A DNA stretch of 64,000 nt, from NCBI RefSeq assembly GCF_007035645.1, contig NZ_AP019632.1, positions 4,526,001 to 4,590,000 of the forward strand. Direction: 5' to 3'. This DNA comes from Enterobacter asburiae. Its GTDB lineage: Bacteria > Pseudomonadota > Gammaproteobacteria > Enterobacterales > Enterobacteriaceae. Shown piece after piece: positions 20,083 through 29,077 of this stretch; position 1 is the first letter of the stretch; every line of letters starts with the position of its first letter. A program made the translations under genes and the position numbers. The notes beneath the pieces are model-generated. The model was not told the DNA's origin and did no database searches. It worked only from the letters and a program-made list of their open reading frames with translations.

Positions 20083-20160
20083 GCCCTCACCCTAACCCTC
20101 TCCCACAGGGAGAGGGAACTTTTACCCCCTCTCCCACAGGGAGAGGGCCGGGGTGAGGGT
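20083..20160. repeat. Two-armed inverted repeat inside the rha operon
   Basis: The arms ccctcaccctaaccctctcccacagggagaggg and its reverse complement, ending gagagggccggggtgaggg, face each other across a short spacer. The element resembles the one at 85-203. It lies between rhaA and rhaD, only about 35 bases before the rhaD start. Confidence 0.85.
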
Positions 20161-20194
20161 TCAACCTCACCGCGATAACTGGAAAATGAAGACT

Positions 20195-21025
20195 ATGCAG
20201 ACCATCACCACTTCCTGGTTCGTCCAGGGCATGATCAAAGCCACCTCCGACGCCTGGCTGAAAGGCTGGGACGAGCGCAACGGCGGCAACCTGACGCTGC
20301 GCCTGGACGACGCGGATATTGAACCGTTCGCGGCCGATTTCCACCAGAAGCCGCGCTATATCGCGCTGAGCCAGCCGATGCCGCTGCTCGCCAACACGCC
20401 GTTTATCGTCACCGGTTCCGGCAAGTTCTTCCGTAACGTCCAGCTCGACCCGGAGGCCAACCTCGGCGTGGTGAAAGTGGACAGCGACGGCGCGGGCTAC
20501 CACATTCTGTGGGGTCTGACCGACGAGGCGGTGCCCACCTCCGAACTGCCGGCGCACTTCCTCTCCCACTGCGAGCGCATCAGGGCGACGAACGGCAAAG
20601 ACCGCGTGATCATGCACTGCCACGCCACCAACCTGATCGCCCTGACCTATGTGCTGGAAAACAGCGCCGACTTCATCACCCGCAAGCTGTGGGAAGGCAG
20701 TACCGAGTGTCTGGTGGTGTTCCCGGACGGCGTGGGCATTCTGCCGTGGATGGTGCCGGGTACCGACGAAATCGGCCAGGCAACCGCCGTGGATATGCAG
20801 AAGCATTCTCTGGTGCTGTGGCCGTTCCACGGCGTGTTCGGCAGCGGCCCAACGCTGGATGAAACCTTTGGCCTGATCGACACCGCCGAGAAATCAGCGG
20901 AAGTGCTGGTGAAGGTGTACTCCATGGGCGGCATGAAGCAGACCATTTCCCGGGAAGAACTCATCGCCCTCGGCAAGCGCTTTGGCGTGAGCCCGCTGCA
21001 ATCCGCGCTGGATTTGTACGCATAA
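20195..21025 (+). CDS. rhaD: Rhamnulose-1-phosphate aldolase
   Basis: A 276-residue class II aldolase that splits L-rhamnulose 1-phosphate into dihydroxyacetone phosphate and L-lactaldehyde. Zinc ligands are visible in MHCHATN and PFHGVFG, and the catalytic Glu lies in the [11 protein letters not shown] region. The start at 20195 ([17 protein letters not shown]) matches E. coli RhaD, which has 274 residues; an in-frame ATG 9 bases upstream and the reading into the repeat are less likely. The C terminus is two residues longer than in E. coli. Confidence 0.97.
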   Translation: MQTITTSWFVQGMIKATSDAWLKGWDERNGGNLTLRLDDADIEPFAADFHQKPRYIALSQPMPLLANTPFIVTGSGKFFRNVQLDPEANLGVVKVDSDGAGYHILWGLTDEAVPTSELPAHFLSHCERIRATNGKDRVIMHCHATNLIALTYVLENSADFITRKLWEGSTECLVVFPDGVGILPWMVPGTDEIGQATAVDMQKHSLVLWPFHGVFGSGPTLDETFGLIDTAEKSAEVLVKVYSMGGMKQTISREELIALGKRFGVSPLQSALDLYA

Positions 21026-21066
21026 CGCCTTCGCAGGACAAACGTTGATCGTTAAGGAGAATTATC

Positions 21067-22215
21067 ATGAGCTTTATGTTGGCACTTCCAAAAATCAGCC
21101 TTCACGGCGCGGGCGCAATCGGCGATATGGTCAACCTGGTTGCGAACAAGCAGTGGGGCAAAGCGCTGATTGTCACCGACGGCCAGCTGGTAAAGCTGGG
21201 CCTGCTCGGCAGCCTGTTTACCGCGCTGGACGCCCATCAGATGTCGTATCACCTGTTCGATGAGGTGTTCCCGAATCCGACGGAAGCGCTTGTGCAAAAA
21301 GGAATTTCGGCTTACCGGGACGCGGAGTGTGATTACGTGATTGCCTTTGGCGGCGGCAGCCCGATTGATACCGCCAAGGCGATCAAAATCCTCACCGCCA
21401 ACCCCGGTCCGTCAACCGATTACTCCGGCGTCGGCAAGGTGAAAAATGCGGGCGTGCCGCTGGTGGCGATCAACACCACCGCAGGCACGGCGGCGGAGAT
21501 GACCAGCAATGCGGTGATCGTCGACTCCGCGCGTCAGGTGAAAGAGGTGATTATCGACCCGAACATCATCCCGGACATCGCCGTGGACGATGCCAGCGTG
21601 ATGCTCGATATTCCCGCCTCCGTGACCGCCGCAACCGGTATGGATGCCCTGACCCATGCCATTGAAGCCTACGTATCCGTTGGCGCGCACCCGCTCACCG
21701 ACGCCAACGCGCTGGAAGCCATTCGCCTGATCAACCTGTGGCTGCCGGAAGCGGTCGAAGACGGTCATAACCTTAAGGCGCGCGAGCAGATGGCATTTGG
21801 TCAGTATCTGGCGGGCATGGCGTTTAACAGTGCGGGTCTCGGCCTTGTGCATGCCCTGGCGCACCAGCCGGGCGCGACGCACAACCTGCCGCACGGCGTA
21901 TGCAACGCCATCCTGCTGCCGATCGTCGAAAGCTTTAACCGCCCGAACGCGGTCGCGCGTTTTGCCCGCGTGGCGCAGGCGATGGGCGTCGATACCCGCG
22001 GCATGAGCGATGAAGCCGCCAGCATGTCCGCCATTCAGGCGATTCGCAACCTGAGCGCTCGCGTCGGCATCCCTGCGGGCTTTAGCCAGCTCGGCGTGAC
22101 CAAAGCCGATATTGAAGGCTGGCTGGATAAAGCGCTCGCCGATCCGTGTGCGCCATGCAATCCGCGCGCCGCCAGCCGTGATGAGGTCCGCGAGCTGTAC
22201 CTGGAGGCACTATGA
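21067..22215 (+). CDS. Iron-containing alcohol dehydrogenase, probable lactaldehyde reductase
   Basis: A 382-residue group III (iron-dependent) NAD-linked alcohol dehydrogenase. Visible motifs are the nucleotide site [27 protein letters not shown], and the metal ligands in [12 protein letters not shown] and [20 protein letters not shown]. It has the features of FucO and of YiaY. Its place between rhaD and rhaM suggests that it reduces the L-lactaldehyde made by RhaD to 1,2-propanediol under anaerobiosis; that role is inferred from context. An aaggaga site precedes the ATG, and the stop overlaps the rhaM start. Confidence 0.85.
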   Translation: MSFMLALPKISLHGAGAIGDMVNLVANKQWGKALIVTDGQLVKLGLLGSLFTALDAHQMSYHLFDEVFPNPTEALVQKGISAYRDAECDYVIAFGGGSPIDTAKAIKILTANPGPSTDYSGVGKVKNAGVPLVAINTTAGTAAEMTSNAVIVDSARQVKEVIIDPNIIPDIAVDDASVMLDIPASVTAATGMDALTHAIEAYVSVGAHPLTDANALEAIRLINLWLPEAVEDGHNLKAREQMAFGQYLAGMAFNSAGLGLVHALAHQPGATHNLPHGVCNAILLPIVESFNRPNAVARFARVAQAMGVDTRGMSDEAASMSAIQAIRNLSARVGIPAGFSQLGVTKADIEGWLDKALADPCAPCNPRAASRDEVRELYLEAL

Positions 22216-22526
22216 TCCGCAAAGCCTTTGTGATGCAGGTCAACCCGGACGCGCACGAGGAGTACGCGCGCCGCCACAATCCAATTTGGCCGGAGCTGGA
22301 AAAGGTGTTGAAAGACCACGGCGCACACCACTACGCCATTTATCTCGATAGGGCCCGCAGCCTGCTGTTTGCGACCGTAGAGATTGAATCGGAGGAGCGC
22401 TGGAGCGCGGTAGCGAATACCGACGTCTGCCAGCGCTGGTGGAAACATATGGGCGACGTCATGCCGTCGAACCCGGATAACAGCCCGGTGAGTACCGAGC
22501 TGAAAGAGGTCTTTTACCTGGACTGA
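22212..22526 (+). CDS. rhaM: L-rhamnose mutarotase
   Basis: A 104-residue dimeric protein that interconverts the alpha and beta anomers of L-rhamnose. Family residues His22 in RRHNPIWPE and the adjacent tryptophans Trp76-Trp77 in CQRWWKHM are present. It is translationally coupled to the preceding dehydrogenase (ATGA). Its last 13 bases overlap the 3' end of the convergent melY-like gene. Confidence 0.96.
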   Translation: MIRKAFVMQVNPDAHEEYARRHNPIWPELEKVLKDHGAHHYAIYLDRARSLLFATVEIESEERWSAVANTDVCQRWWKHMGDVMPSNPDNSPVSTELKEVFYLD

Positions 22527-23791
22527 TGTGTTAACGCTGCTGCCCCCGCGGCGGCGGCGATCTCCTGCCTGCTGCTCAGCGTAAACGCCGACACCACCGT
22601 AATCGCCAGCACGAAACAGCCCAGCATCAGATACGTCTCCTGGAAGCCGATCCGGTCATACATATTCCCGGCAAAAGCGGAGAGGAAAATGGCCGCCGAC
22701 TGCTTGGCGAACTGGAAGCCGATCAGATAGATAGTCGCTGACAGTCGGGTATCAAACACCCCGGTGATGTACTTAAATGCGCCCACCAGCAGGAACGGGA
22801 CTTCCAGCGCGTGCAGCATCTTGAGGGCAATCACCTCCACGGCGGTGGTGGCGAACGATGAACCGATAATGCGCGTCGCCATAATCACCCCGGCGATCAG
22901 CAGCGTGTTCTTCGCGCCGATGCGGTTAATGATCCACGGCGAACAGAACATAATGATGGCGTTACAGATTTCCCCCGCAGTCGTTGCGAAACCAAAGGCG
23001 CGGGTTCCTTCCTGCGGCGTGGCGAAGAAGGTTTTAAAGAAGGTGGCAAACTGCTGGTCGAAAACGTCATACACGCAGGCCACGCCAATCACATAGAGGA
23101 TAAACATCCACATTCTGCGCTGGCGGAACAGGTTGAACACGGTTTTGGCGGTGATTTGCGGCTGGTTCGCGCCCAGGGCATCCATGACCTGCGCCGTCTG
23201 GTTGGGCTTTGGCTTCGCCACCACCAGCAGCAGCATCAGCAGCAATGCCGCTCCCGATCCCATCCAGAAAACGTACGACGGATCGATGCCGAACAGGATG
23301 CCGCCCGTTGAGGCGCACAAGCCCCAGCCGAGGCAGCCAAACATCCGCGCCTTGCCGTACTCAAAGAAGCTGTTGCGGCTCACGCGCTCAATGTAGGCCT
23401 CAATCGCCCCCGATCCGGCCGAAAATACAAAACCGATATACAGCCCGCCGCTCAGCGCGCCCAGCCAGATATTGACTTTCAGCAGCGGCGCGAAGACGTA
23501 CAGGAAGAACGGCGCGAACAGAAACAGCAGCACCGCGATGATCCACAGAAGGTGTTTTTTCAGCCCCAGCTTGTCCGAAATCACGCCCAGCACTGGCTGG
23601 AAGGCGATAGCCGACAGCGAGATGCAGGAGAAGACAATCCCGGTGTGGGTTTTATTCAGGCCGATGATGTCCGACAGCCAAATCGGCAGGAACGGAAAGC
23701 AGGTGGCCATAATGAAGAAGTAGAGAAAGAAGAACAGCCCAAAGATCCAGAAGTTAGGGTTGTCTTTGTGGGTACAGGTTGTTGTGTTCAT
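22514..23791 (-). CDS. melY: LacY-family oligosaccharide:H+ symporter, probable melibiose permease MelY
   Basis: A 425-residue twelve-helix transporter strongly similar to E. coli LacY. Key LacY residues are retained: Glu126 and Arg144 region ([10 protein letters not shown]...YGKARMFG), Asp237/Asp240 in [11 protein letters not shown], Glu269 in TAGEICNA, Arg302 in TRIIGSSFA, and His322/Glu325 in [10 protein letters not shown]. LacY Arg142 is Lys here. Enterobacter cloacae is known to carry a LacY-type melibiose permease named MelY, and the neighbouring alpha-galactosidase fits melibiose or raffinose use. RafB or a lactose permease are alternatives. The start at 23791 has gagga upstream. Confidence 0.82.
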   Translation of the reverse strand: MNTTTCTHKDNPNFWIFGLFFFLYFFIMATCFPFLPIWLSDIIGLNKTHTGIVFSCISLSAIAFQPVLGVISDKLGLKKHLLWIIAVLLFLFAPFFLYVFAPLLKVNIWLGALSGGLYIGFVFSAGSGAIEAYIERVSRNSFFEYGKARMFGCLGWGLCASTGGILFGIDPSYVFWMGSGAALLLMLLLVVAKPKPNQTAQVMDALGANQPQITAKTVFNLFRQRRMWMFILYVIGVACVYDVFDQQFATFFKTFFATPQEGTRAFGFATTAGEICNAIIMFCSPWIINRIGAKNTLLIAGVIMATRIIGSSFATTAVEVIALKMLHALEVPFLLVGAFKYITGVFDTRLSATIYLIGFQFAKQSAAIFLSAFAGNMYDRIGFQETYLMLGCFVLAITVVSAFTLSSRQEIAAAAGAAALTHQSR

Positions 23792-23835
23792 TATTTTTAT
23801 CCTCAACGGAGGGCCGGCTGCCCGGCCCGTCACCC

Positions 23836-25959
23836 TTACACGCGTTCAACGCCAATTAGAATGGCGGTTTCCGGATCCAGAATCGGCAGCGCAATGCCCG
23901 CCTGCATCAGCCACTCGCCGCTCACCGTTTGCGGCGTTTCCATCCACGCCGGCAGCTTGCGCATGGTGTGCCCTCCCTCACCCGTAATCTGAATATTCGG
24001 GTGATCGAGCAGCGTGACGCGGTACCGCGCGCTGGCCTCCAGCCCCGCCATGCGCAGCGGCATCATCAGGCTGTAGTCCGGCATCGCGAGCTGGCTGACC
24101 ATAAACAGCCCCTGCGCCTTATCTTCGCTTACAATACCCTGCGCCAGCGTGGTGGCGTCCGGCATATCAATTCGCCACTGGGTGCCGTGATGAATGACAT
24201 CCCGCCACTGCTTGTGCAGCGCGGCGTAATGGCGATAGCCTTCGCGCTCCCGTGCGTCCACGGTGAGCGGATCCAGCTCCAGCCCCATATGGCCAAACAG
24301 AGCCGTCAGCCCGCGAAACTGGATGCTATGCTGGCGGAAGGTGGCGTGGCATTGATGATGACCGATATGCGCGCCCATCACCTCCGGCGGGAAGAAGTAG
24401 CTCATGCCGCGCTGGATGGTGCTGCGCTCCAGCGCGTCGTTGTTGTCGGACGCCCAGAAGCGGTGGCTGCGGGTCAGTACCTCATAATCAATGCGCCCGC
24501 CGCCGGAGGAGCAGGATTCAAACTCAATATGCGGGAAGCGTTCGCCCAGCACGTCCAGCAGGCGGTAAAACTGACGGGTCTGGGCGTCGGCGGCGGCTTT
24601 ACCGTTGTGTCCAGGCTGCACCAGCTCGCGGTTCATGTCCCACTTCACGTAGTCGACCGCATGCTCGCCCAGCAGCCAGCTCATGCGCTCCACCAGGTAA
24701 TCAAAGGCCTCCGGGATGTTGAGATTGAGCACCAGCTGGTGTCGTCCGGTCGCCCGGGGATAGCCCGGCAGCGCCAGTACCCAGTCAGGATGCGCACGGT
24801 ACAAATCTGAATCCGGGTTGATCATCTCCGGCTCAACCCAGATGCCAAACTCCATGCCGAGCCGTTTGACGTGGTCGATCACCGGCGTCAGGCCGTTCGG
24901 GTATTTTTTCTCGTCCAGATACCAGTCGCCCAGCGCGGCATGGTCGTCGTTACGGCCTTTGAACCAGCCGTCATCAATGATGAAACGCTCCACGCCCAGC
25001 GCGGCAGCCTCGTCGGCCATGCGCTTAATGTAGTCCGGATCGTGGTTGAAGTAGATCCCTTCCCAGGTATTGAGGTGCACCGGGCGCGGTTTGTTTTCCG
25101 GGAAGCGGATGACGTTGTTGCGCAGGTAGCGATGAAACGGCTGGCTCATGCCGTTCAGGCCCTGCGTGGAGTAGCTGGCATACAGGCGCGGCGTCCAGAG
25201 CGTATCGCCCTCCTCAACCGCCATTTCACCCGGCAGGTAGAGCGCTTCGGCCTGAAGATAGCGACGACCGTCGGTTTTCGCTTCCGCGCGCAGGCGGTGA
25301 TTACCGCTCCAGCCCAGATGCACGCCCCAGACGTCGCCCTGCATTTCGCTGAACGACGGCGTACCGGCAATCAGCGCCGGGAAGTGCTCGTGGGAGGTTT
25401 TACCCCGACGGTTTTCAATCACGAAGCTGTCGTGTTCAAGCTTAACGCGGTGCGGCTGAAACTCCCTGATCCAGCGTCCGTGGAAGGCCATTACCTCCTG
25501 CGCGCGCTCGGCCACCGGCAGCGTGACGGCGAAACGGTCAACCTGCCAGGGGATCGCTTTCAGGTTCGTTAAACCGTGACGAACCACCAGCACGCCGCTG
25601 GCATCCAGCGCCAGCTCGCTGGTCAGGCGCAGGCCCGCATGCTCATCTTCGGCGGTAATCGTCAGGGTGTTTACGTCCTGCTGCACCTGCGTGGTTTTGA
25701 ACACCGGGGAACCGTCCAGCCCCTGGCGATGACCCTCAATGCCAGGCGAACCAAACAGACCATGCCCCAGCTCGGCCATCAGCGTGACCGGGGAGTCGAC
25801 GTCAAGCCTGCCGTTGGCAACAGGACGTGCGAGCGTAGCAACATCCTGAGGCGAAAAGTGCTGAAGGTGAGGCCCCCAGTAGAGAATTTCGGCGAACGGA
25901 TGGGTTTTGATCACCACGTCTACCGTCGTGGTTTCGAGTCGTGAAACGGGATCTTGCAT
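23836..25959 (-). CDS. Alpha-galactosidase, GH36
   Basis: A 707-residue cytoplasmic glycoside hydrolase of family 36, the same size as plasmid RafA (708). An N-terminal beta-sandwich is followed by a TIM barrel. The catalytic nucleophile is Asp441 in YVKWDMNRE and the acid/base is Asp505 in WASDNNDALERS; NTWEGIYF and IIDDGWFKGR are also typical. It would split galactose from melibiose or raffinose brought in by the permease encoded 44 bases downstream. E. coli MelA is a GH4 enzyme, so this is a different route. The ATG at 25959 has aggag upstream. Confidence 0.92.
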   Translation of the reverse strand: MQDPVSRLETTTVDVVIKTHPFAEILYWGPHLQHFSPQDVATLARPVANGRLDVDSPVTLMAELGHGLFGSPGIEGHRQGLDGSPVFKTTQVQQDVNTLTITAEDEHAGLRLTSELALDASGVLVVRHGLTNLKAIPWQVDRFAVTLPVAERAQEVMAFHGRWIREFQPHRVKLEHDSFVIENRRGKTSHEHFPALIAGTPSFSEMQGDVWGVHLGWSGNHRLRAEAKTDGRRYLQAEALYLPGEMAVEEGDTLWTPRLYASYSTQGLNGMSQPFHRYLRNNVIRFPENKPRPVHLNTWEGIYFNHDPDYIKRMADEAAALGVERFIIDDGWFKGRNDDHAALGDWYLDEKKYPNGLTPVIDHVKRLGMEFGIWVEPEMINPDSDLYRAHPDWVLALPGYPRATGRHQLVLNLNIPEAFDYLVERMSWLLGEHAVDYVKWDMNRELVQPGHNGKAAADAQTRQFYRLLDVLGERFPHIEFESCSSGGGRIDYEVLTRSHRFWASDNNDALERSTIQRGMSYFFPPEVMGAHIGHHQCHATFRQHSIQFRGLTALFGHMGLELDPLTVDAREREGYRHYAALHKQWRDVIHHGTQWRIDMPDATTLAQGIVSEDKAQGLFMVSQLAMPDYSLMMPLRMAGLEASARYRVTLLDHPNIQITGEGGHTMRKLPAWMETPQTVSGEWLMQAGIALPILDPETAILIGVERV

Positions 25960-25995
25960 CAGACATCTCCTGTCATCGGGATGATCTGAGTGTTG

Positions 25996-26013
25996 ATCCG
26001 AAACGTTTCGGAT
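25996..26013. promoter_or_regulatory. LacI-type operator 1
   Basis: ATCCGAAACGTTTCGGAT is a perfect 18-base palindrome with the central ACGT typical of LacI-family sites. It lies 37 bases before the alpha-galactosidase start. Confidence 0.8.
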
Positions 26014-26017
26014 ACAA

Positions 26018-26033
26018 ACCAAAACGTTTCGGT
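26018..26033. promoter_or_regulatory. LacI-type operator 2
   Basis: ACCAAAACGTTTCGGT is a near-perfect copy of operator 1. The centres are 21 bases apart, which is two helical turns, so two repressor dimers would bind the same DNA face. Confidence 0.78.
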
Positions 26034-26063
26034 TCTGTGATCGGGTTTAAAATTTTGCGGTAT

Positions 26064-27059
26064 TTAGGCCGTCTGGCCCGGAGAGAATTCAGGCTGCCAG
26101 AGCACCTGAAGCTGTTCAATATCGCCGCCGCTAATCAGCTGGCGCACCATATCGGCAATCTGTTTCCCGACGCCCTGGCGGGTGGACTGGATCACCGACG
26201 CCACCTCAATATCAACGATGCTGTCCTGCGGCAGGCCATCATAGACCACCAGCGAGACGGCGTTGTCGCCGGATAAACGCCCCAGCTGCGCCAGCGCCAT
26301 CGCCGCGCCGTCGCCGTGGGTGTTGCAGTCGGTGATGATGGCCGTTGGCGGCTGCGGCAGGGCAAGCAGTTCTTTCGTGGTGGCATACCCGACGCGGCGC
26401 GAAGGCGGCATGGCGCGCAGCCATTCGCTGGAAAGCCCGGCTTCCCGCAGGGCCTCGAGATAACCCTGACGGCGCTGGGTGATAAATGCCTGATTGTTGC
26501 TTTCGCCAAGTAGCGCGATACGCTGATGGCCTTTCTCGATCAGCCAGCGGGTCGCCTGCCAGGTACCGGCATAGTTGTCGAAGTCAAACCACGCATACGG
26601 CTGCGGGAGGTGGCTGCGCCCAAGCGCCAGGAAAGGAAAACCGGCGGCCTGAAGCTGCACAAGACGCGGATCGTGATCCAGCGTGTGCGCCACGATCAGC
26701 GCGTCGACGCGTCGGCTTTGCACCATGCGCATATAGCTGTGCTTATCCGCCAGATCGTCGTCGGCGATGAGCAATAAGTCGATCTCATGTCGCGCCAGTT
26801 CATGGCTAATTTCGCCGACCATGTCCATAAATACGCTGTTATTGAGCGGAACAGGATGTACGGGAAACACCAGCCCGACGGCGTCAATTTTGCCCATCTT
26901 CAGGCGGCGGGCGAAGGTGTTCGGTCGGTAACCACGGCGCTGAGCCTCTGCTTCCACGCGTGCGCGCGTCTCGGCGGAGACGTCGTCATATCCGTTGAGG
27001 GCGCGGCTGACGGTGGTGACTGACAGCCCCAGTTCTTTAGCAATGGCTTTAAGCGACAT
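26064..27059 (-). CDS. LacI-family repressor (RafR-like)
   Basis: A 331-residue repressor. The N-terminal helix-turn-helix (SLKAIAKELGLSVTTVSRALNGY) and hinge are followed by a periplasmic-binding-protein-like effector domain with VDALIVAH and ITDCNTHGDGAAMALAQLG. It is transcribed in the same direction as the downstream alpha-galactosidase and permease, and the paired operators lie in the gap. The effector is probably melibiose, raffinose or galactose, by context only. Confidence 0.88.
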   Translation of the reverse strand: MSLKAIAKELGLSVTTVSRALNGYDDVSAETRARVEAEAQRRGYRPNTFARRLKMGKIDAVGLVFPVHPVPLNNSVFMDMVGEISHELARHEIDLLLIADDDLADKHSYMRMVQSRRVDALIVAHTLDHDPRLVQLQAAGFPFLALGRSHLPQPYAWFDFDNYAGTWQATRWLIEKGHQRIALLGESNNQAFITQRRQGYLEALREAGLSSEWLRAMPPSRRVGYATTKELLALPQPPTAIITDCNTHGDGAAMALAQLGRLSGDNAVSLVVYDGLPQDSIVDIEVASVIQSTRQGVGKQIADMVRQLISGGDIEQLQVLWQPEFSPGQTA

Positions 27060-27076
27060 GAGTTTCCGTATCTCTG

Positions 27077-27625
27077 TTAGTTTTGTTCCGCCACCAGCAG
27101 CGCGTGCGTATCCGGCTCCAGCGCCTTAAAGATATGCGGCAGATCGGCGGGATAACAGATGTAATCTCCCGGGCCGAGTTCTTCCGCCGCGTCGATCAGG
27201 CCGACTAACGCGCGCCCCTGCGTCACAATAATATGTTCAACGGACCCCGGCGGATGCGGCTGGGAAATGCGGTCTGCGCCCGGCTGGGTAAGCAGGAGAT
27301 ATACGTCGCGTCGCGCGCCCGGCGGACATGCTGCCAGCAGTATCGCCTCGTAGTTGGCCTGTCCGGCAACGACCTTCGTACCTTCACCACGACGGATCAC
27401 CTGAGTGGTAGGCTGCTGTGGTTCAAGCAGGCGGGCGAAAGGAATATCCAGCGCCACGCAAAGCGACCACAGCGTTTCCAGGCTAGGGTTACCGTTGCCT
27501 GACTCAAGCTGAGAAAGCGTGGATTTAGCGATCCCGGCACGGCGAGCGATTTCCGCCAGTGAAAGCCCGGTTCGCAGGCGTTCTCGCACCAGGCTTTTTG
27601 CGATTACGCTGATTGGCTGCGTCAT
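27077..27625 (-). CDS. XRE-cupin transcriptional regulator
   Basis: A 182-residue regulator with an N-terminal helix-turn-helix (about 12-66: LSLAEIARRAGIAKSTLSQLESGNGNPSLETLW) and a C-terminal cupin sensor domain (about 100-180, HPPGSVEHIIVTQGRALVGL). It is divergent from the azlCD-like pair and probably regulates it. A gagg site precedes the ATG. The ligand is unknown; many relatives control amino-acid metabolism or export. Confidence 0.88.
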   Translation of the reverse strand: MTQPISVIAKSLVRERLRTGLSLAEIARRAGIAKSTLSQLESGNGNPSLETLWSLCVALDIPFARLLEPQQPTTQVIRRGEGTKVVAGQANYEAILLAACPPGARRDVYLLLTQPGADRISQPHPPGSVEHIIVTQGRALVGLIDAAEELGPGDYICYPADLPHIFKALEPDTHALLVAEQN

Positions 27626-27651
27626 AAAACGGCCTCTTTGTTCTTTTAATC

Positions 27652-27711
27652 GAACGAATCGTTCATCTTGAAAAACACTTCTGTTGCGTTCATTATAATG
27701 GATACACGTTC
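27652..27711. promoter_or_regulatory. Palindrome and CGTTC half-sites in the XRE-azlC region
   Basis: GAACG-AAT-CGTTC (27652-27664) is an inverted repeat. Two more CGTTC half-sites at 27687 and 27707 flank a consensus -10 box TATAAT (27694-27699). These are candidate operators for the XRE-cupin protein. No well-spaced -35 was found. Confidence 0.5.
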
Positions 27712-27728
27712 GATATGGCTAAAAATGT

Positions 27729-28388
27729 ATGAAGCATCATCTCTCTTGCCTGAAAGGCGACACCATAAAAGCAATCATCCTGGTCTGCCTCGCGGTCGGC
27801 GTGGTCGGGATGTCATACGGCTCCCTGGCGATGGCCTACGGTTTCCCGGTCTGGGTACCGTTTGTACTCTCCATCACCGTACTCGCGGGCGCGTCAGAGT
27901 TTATGTTTATCGGCATTGTGGCAAGCGGCGGTAACCCGCTGGCGGCTGCGGCCGCGGGGTTGCTGGTCAACGCGCGGCACGTGCCGTTTGGCGTGACGGT
28001 GCGTGAGCTGGTCGGCAAACGCGGCCTGAGCCTGTTGGGCTGCCACATCATGAATGACGAAAGCGTGGTGTTTGGCCTGTCGCAAAAAACGCCCGAACAG
28101 CGCAAAGCGGCGTACTGGCTATGTGGTTTAGGCGTGGCGATTGTCTGGCCGCTGGGGGCCCTGCTGGGTGCCATGGTCGGCAAGCTGCTACCGGACCCGG
28201 AAACCATTGGCCTGGATGCGGTATTCCCGGCCATATTGCTGGCGCTGGTGGTTCCCGCGTTTAAAAACCGTACCACGCTGATCCGCGCCTGCAGTGGCGC
28301 CGCGCTGTCACTGGCCGCCGTGCCGTTTGCCCCGGTGGGATTACCGGTGCTGCTCTCCTTACTGGGTCTCGCTGCGAGGAAAAAATAA
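27729..28388 (+). CDS. AzlC-family branched-chain amino acid exporter, large subunit
   Basis: A 219-residue inner-membrane protein with about five to six hydrophobic segments and the AzlC-type motifs GASEFMFIGIVASGG and LLVNARHVPFGV. The family (AzlC/YgaZ) exports valine and other branched-chain amino acids with the small AzlD/YgaH partner. The downstream partner overlaps by one base. The ribosome site is weak, so the exact start is uncertain; the translation is AzlC-like from about residue 12 onward. Confidence 0.85.
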   Translation: MKHHLSCLKGDTIKAIILVCLAVGVVGMSYGSLAMAYGFPVWVPFVLSITVLAGASEFMFIGIVASGGNPLAAAAAGLLVNARHVPFGVTVRELVGKRGLSLLGCHIMNDESVVFGLSQKTPEQRKAAYWLCGLGVAIVWPLGALLGAMVGKLLPDPETIGLDAVFPAILLALVVPAFKNRTTLIRACSGAALSLAAVPFAPVGLPVLLSLLGLAARKK

Positions 28389-28711
28389 TGGGAAATATGA
28401 CGTTTTTTATTCTCGGTATCGCCATTTTGTCTGCGGGAACGTATCTGATGCGTCTTGGCGGGGCGAAACTGGGCAGCAGGCTGGCATTGTCAGAGCGTTC
28501 ACAGGCGCTGCTGTCAGATGCGGCAACGGTATTGCTGTTTTCCGTGGCGCTGGCGACCACGTTTTATGAAGGTGACCACTTTGCCGGAATGGCGCGCGTG
28601 CTGGGCGTGGCGTTTGCGGTATTTCTGGCCTGGCGGAAAATGCCGTTAATTGTGGTGATCGTGGCGGCGGCAGTGGTAACCGCGCTGCTGCGCGTGGCGG
28701 GCATAAACTAA
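28388..28711 (+). CDS. AzlD-family exporter small subunit
   Basis: A 107-residue protein with four hydrophobic segments, typical of AzlD/YgaH. It begins MGNMTFFILGIAILSAGTYLMRLGGAKLG; the TYLMRLGG segment is characteristic. The start overlaps the last base of the azlC stop (TAATG), indicating coupled translation. A terminator follows directly. Confidence 0.85.
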   Translation: MGNMTFFILGIAILSAGTYLMRLGGAKLGSRLALSERSQALLSDAATVLLFSVALATTFYEGDHFAGMARVLGVAFAVFLAWRKMPLIVVIVAAAVVTALLRVAGIN

Positions 28712-28735
28712 AAAAGCGCCCCGGGGGCGCTCTTT
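28709..28735. terminator. Terminator after azlD, shared with the BhsA-like gene
   Basis: The stem agcgcccc/gggggcgct (28715-28732) has A residues on its left and T residues on its right. It can stop transcription from both convergent genes. Confidence 0.8.
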
Positions 28736-28750
28736 CGACGGTGTGACAGC

Positions 28751-28963
28751 TTATTTAGTCAGTTCAGCAGTCATGTGTACGCGGTTACCTGAGAACGCCT
28801 GGGTAATTTTGTAAGATGATGCGCCAGCATCCTGAGCCTGAGCCGCGATTTTAGCTTCTGCGCCATCAATGGTAGAGGCGGTTGCGGTCACGGTCTGTGC
28901 AGCGAAAGAACCGAAAGAAGTAGCCAGAGCGATTACAGCGACAAAAGTTTTGATGCTTTTCAT
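28751..28963 (-). CDS. YdgH/BhsA/McbA-like (DUF1471) periplasmic protein
   Basis: A 70-residue exported protein with a signal peptide (about 1-21, SFA|AQT) and a single DUF1471 domain in which DGAEAKIAAQAQDAGASSYKIT precedes the final strand. E. coli relatives (BhsA, McbA, YhcN) respond to stress and influence biofilm and outer-membrane permeability. The exact paralogue cannot be assigned by eye. Confidence 0.82.
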   Translation of the reverse strand: MKSIKTFVAVIALATSFGSFAAQTVTATASTIDGAEAKIAAQAQDAGASSYKITQAFSGNRVHMTAELTK

Positions 28964-29077
28964 GATATAAACCCTTTCATTAAGTTGTTTAGATAAGGCA
29001 CCGTGCCTTGATGAGATAAATACTAGACCTCATCTCGAACAACTAAAAGCGGAAGGATTTGCTATTATCATTCAAAA

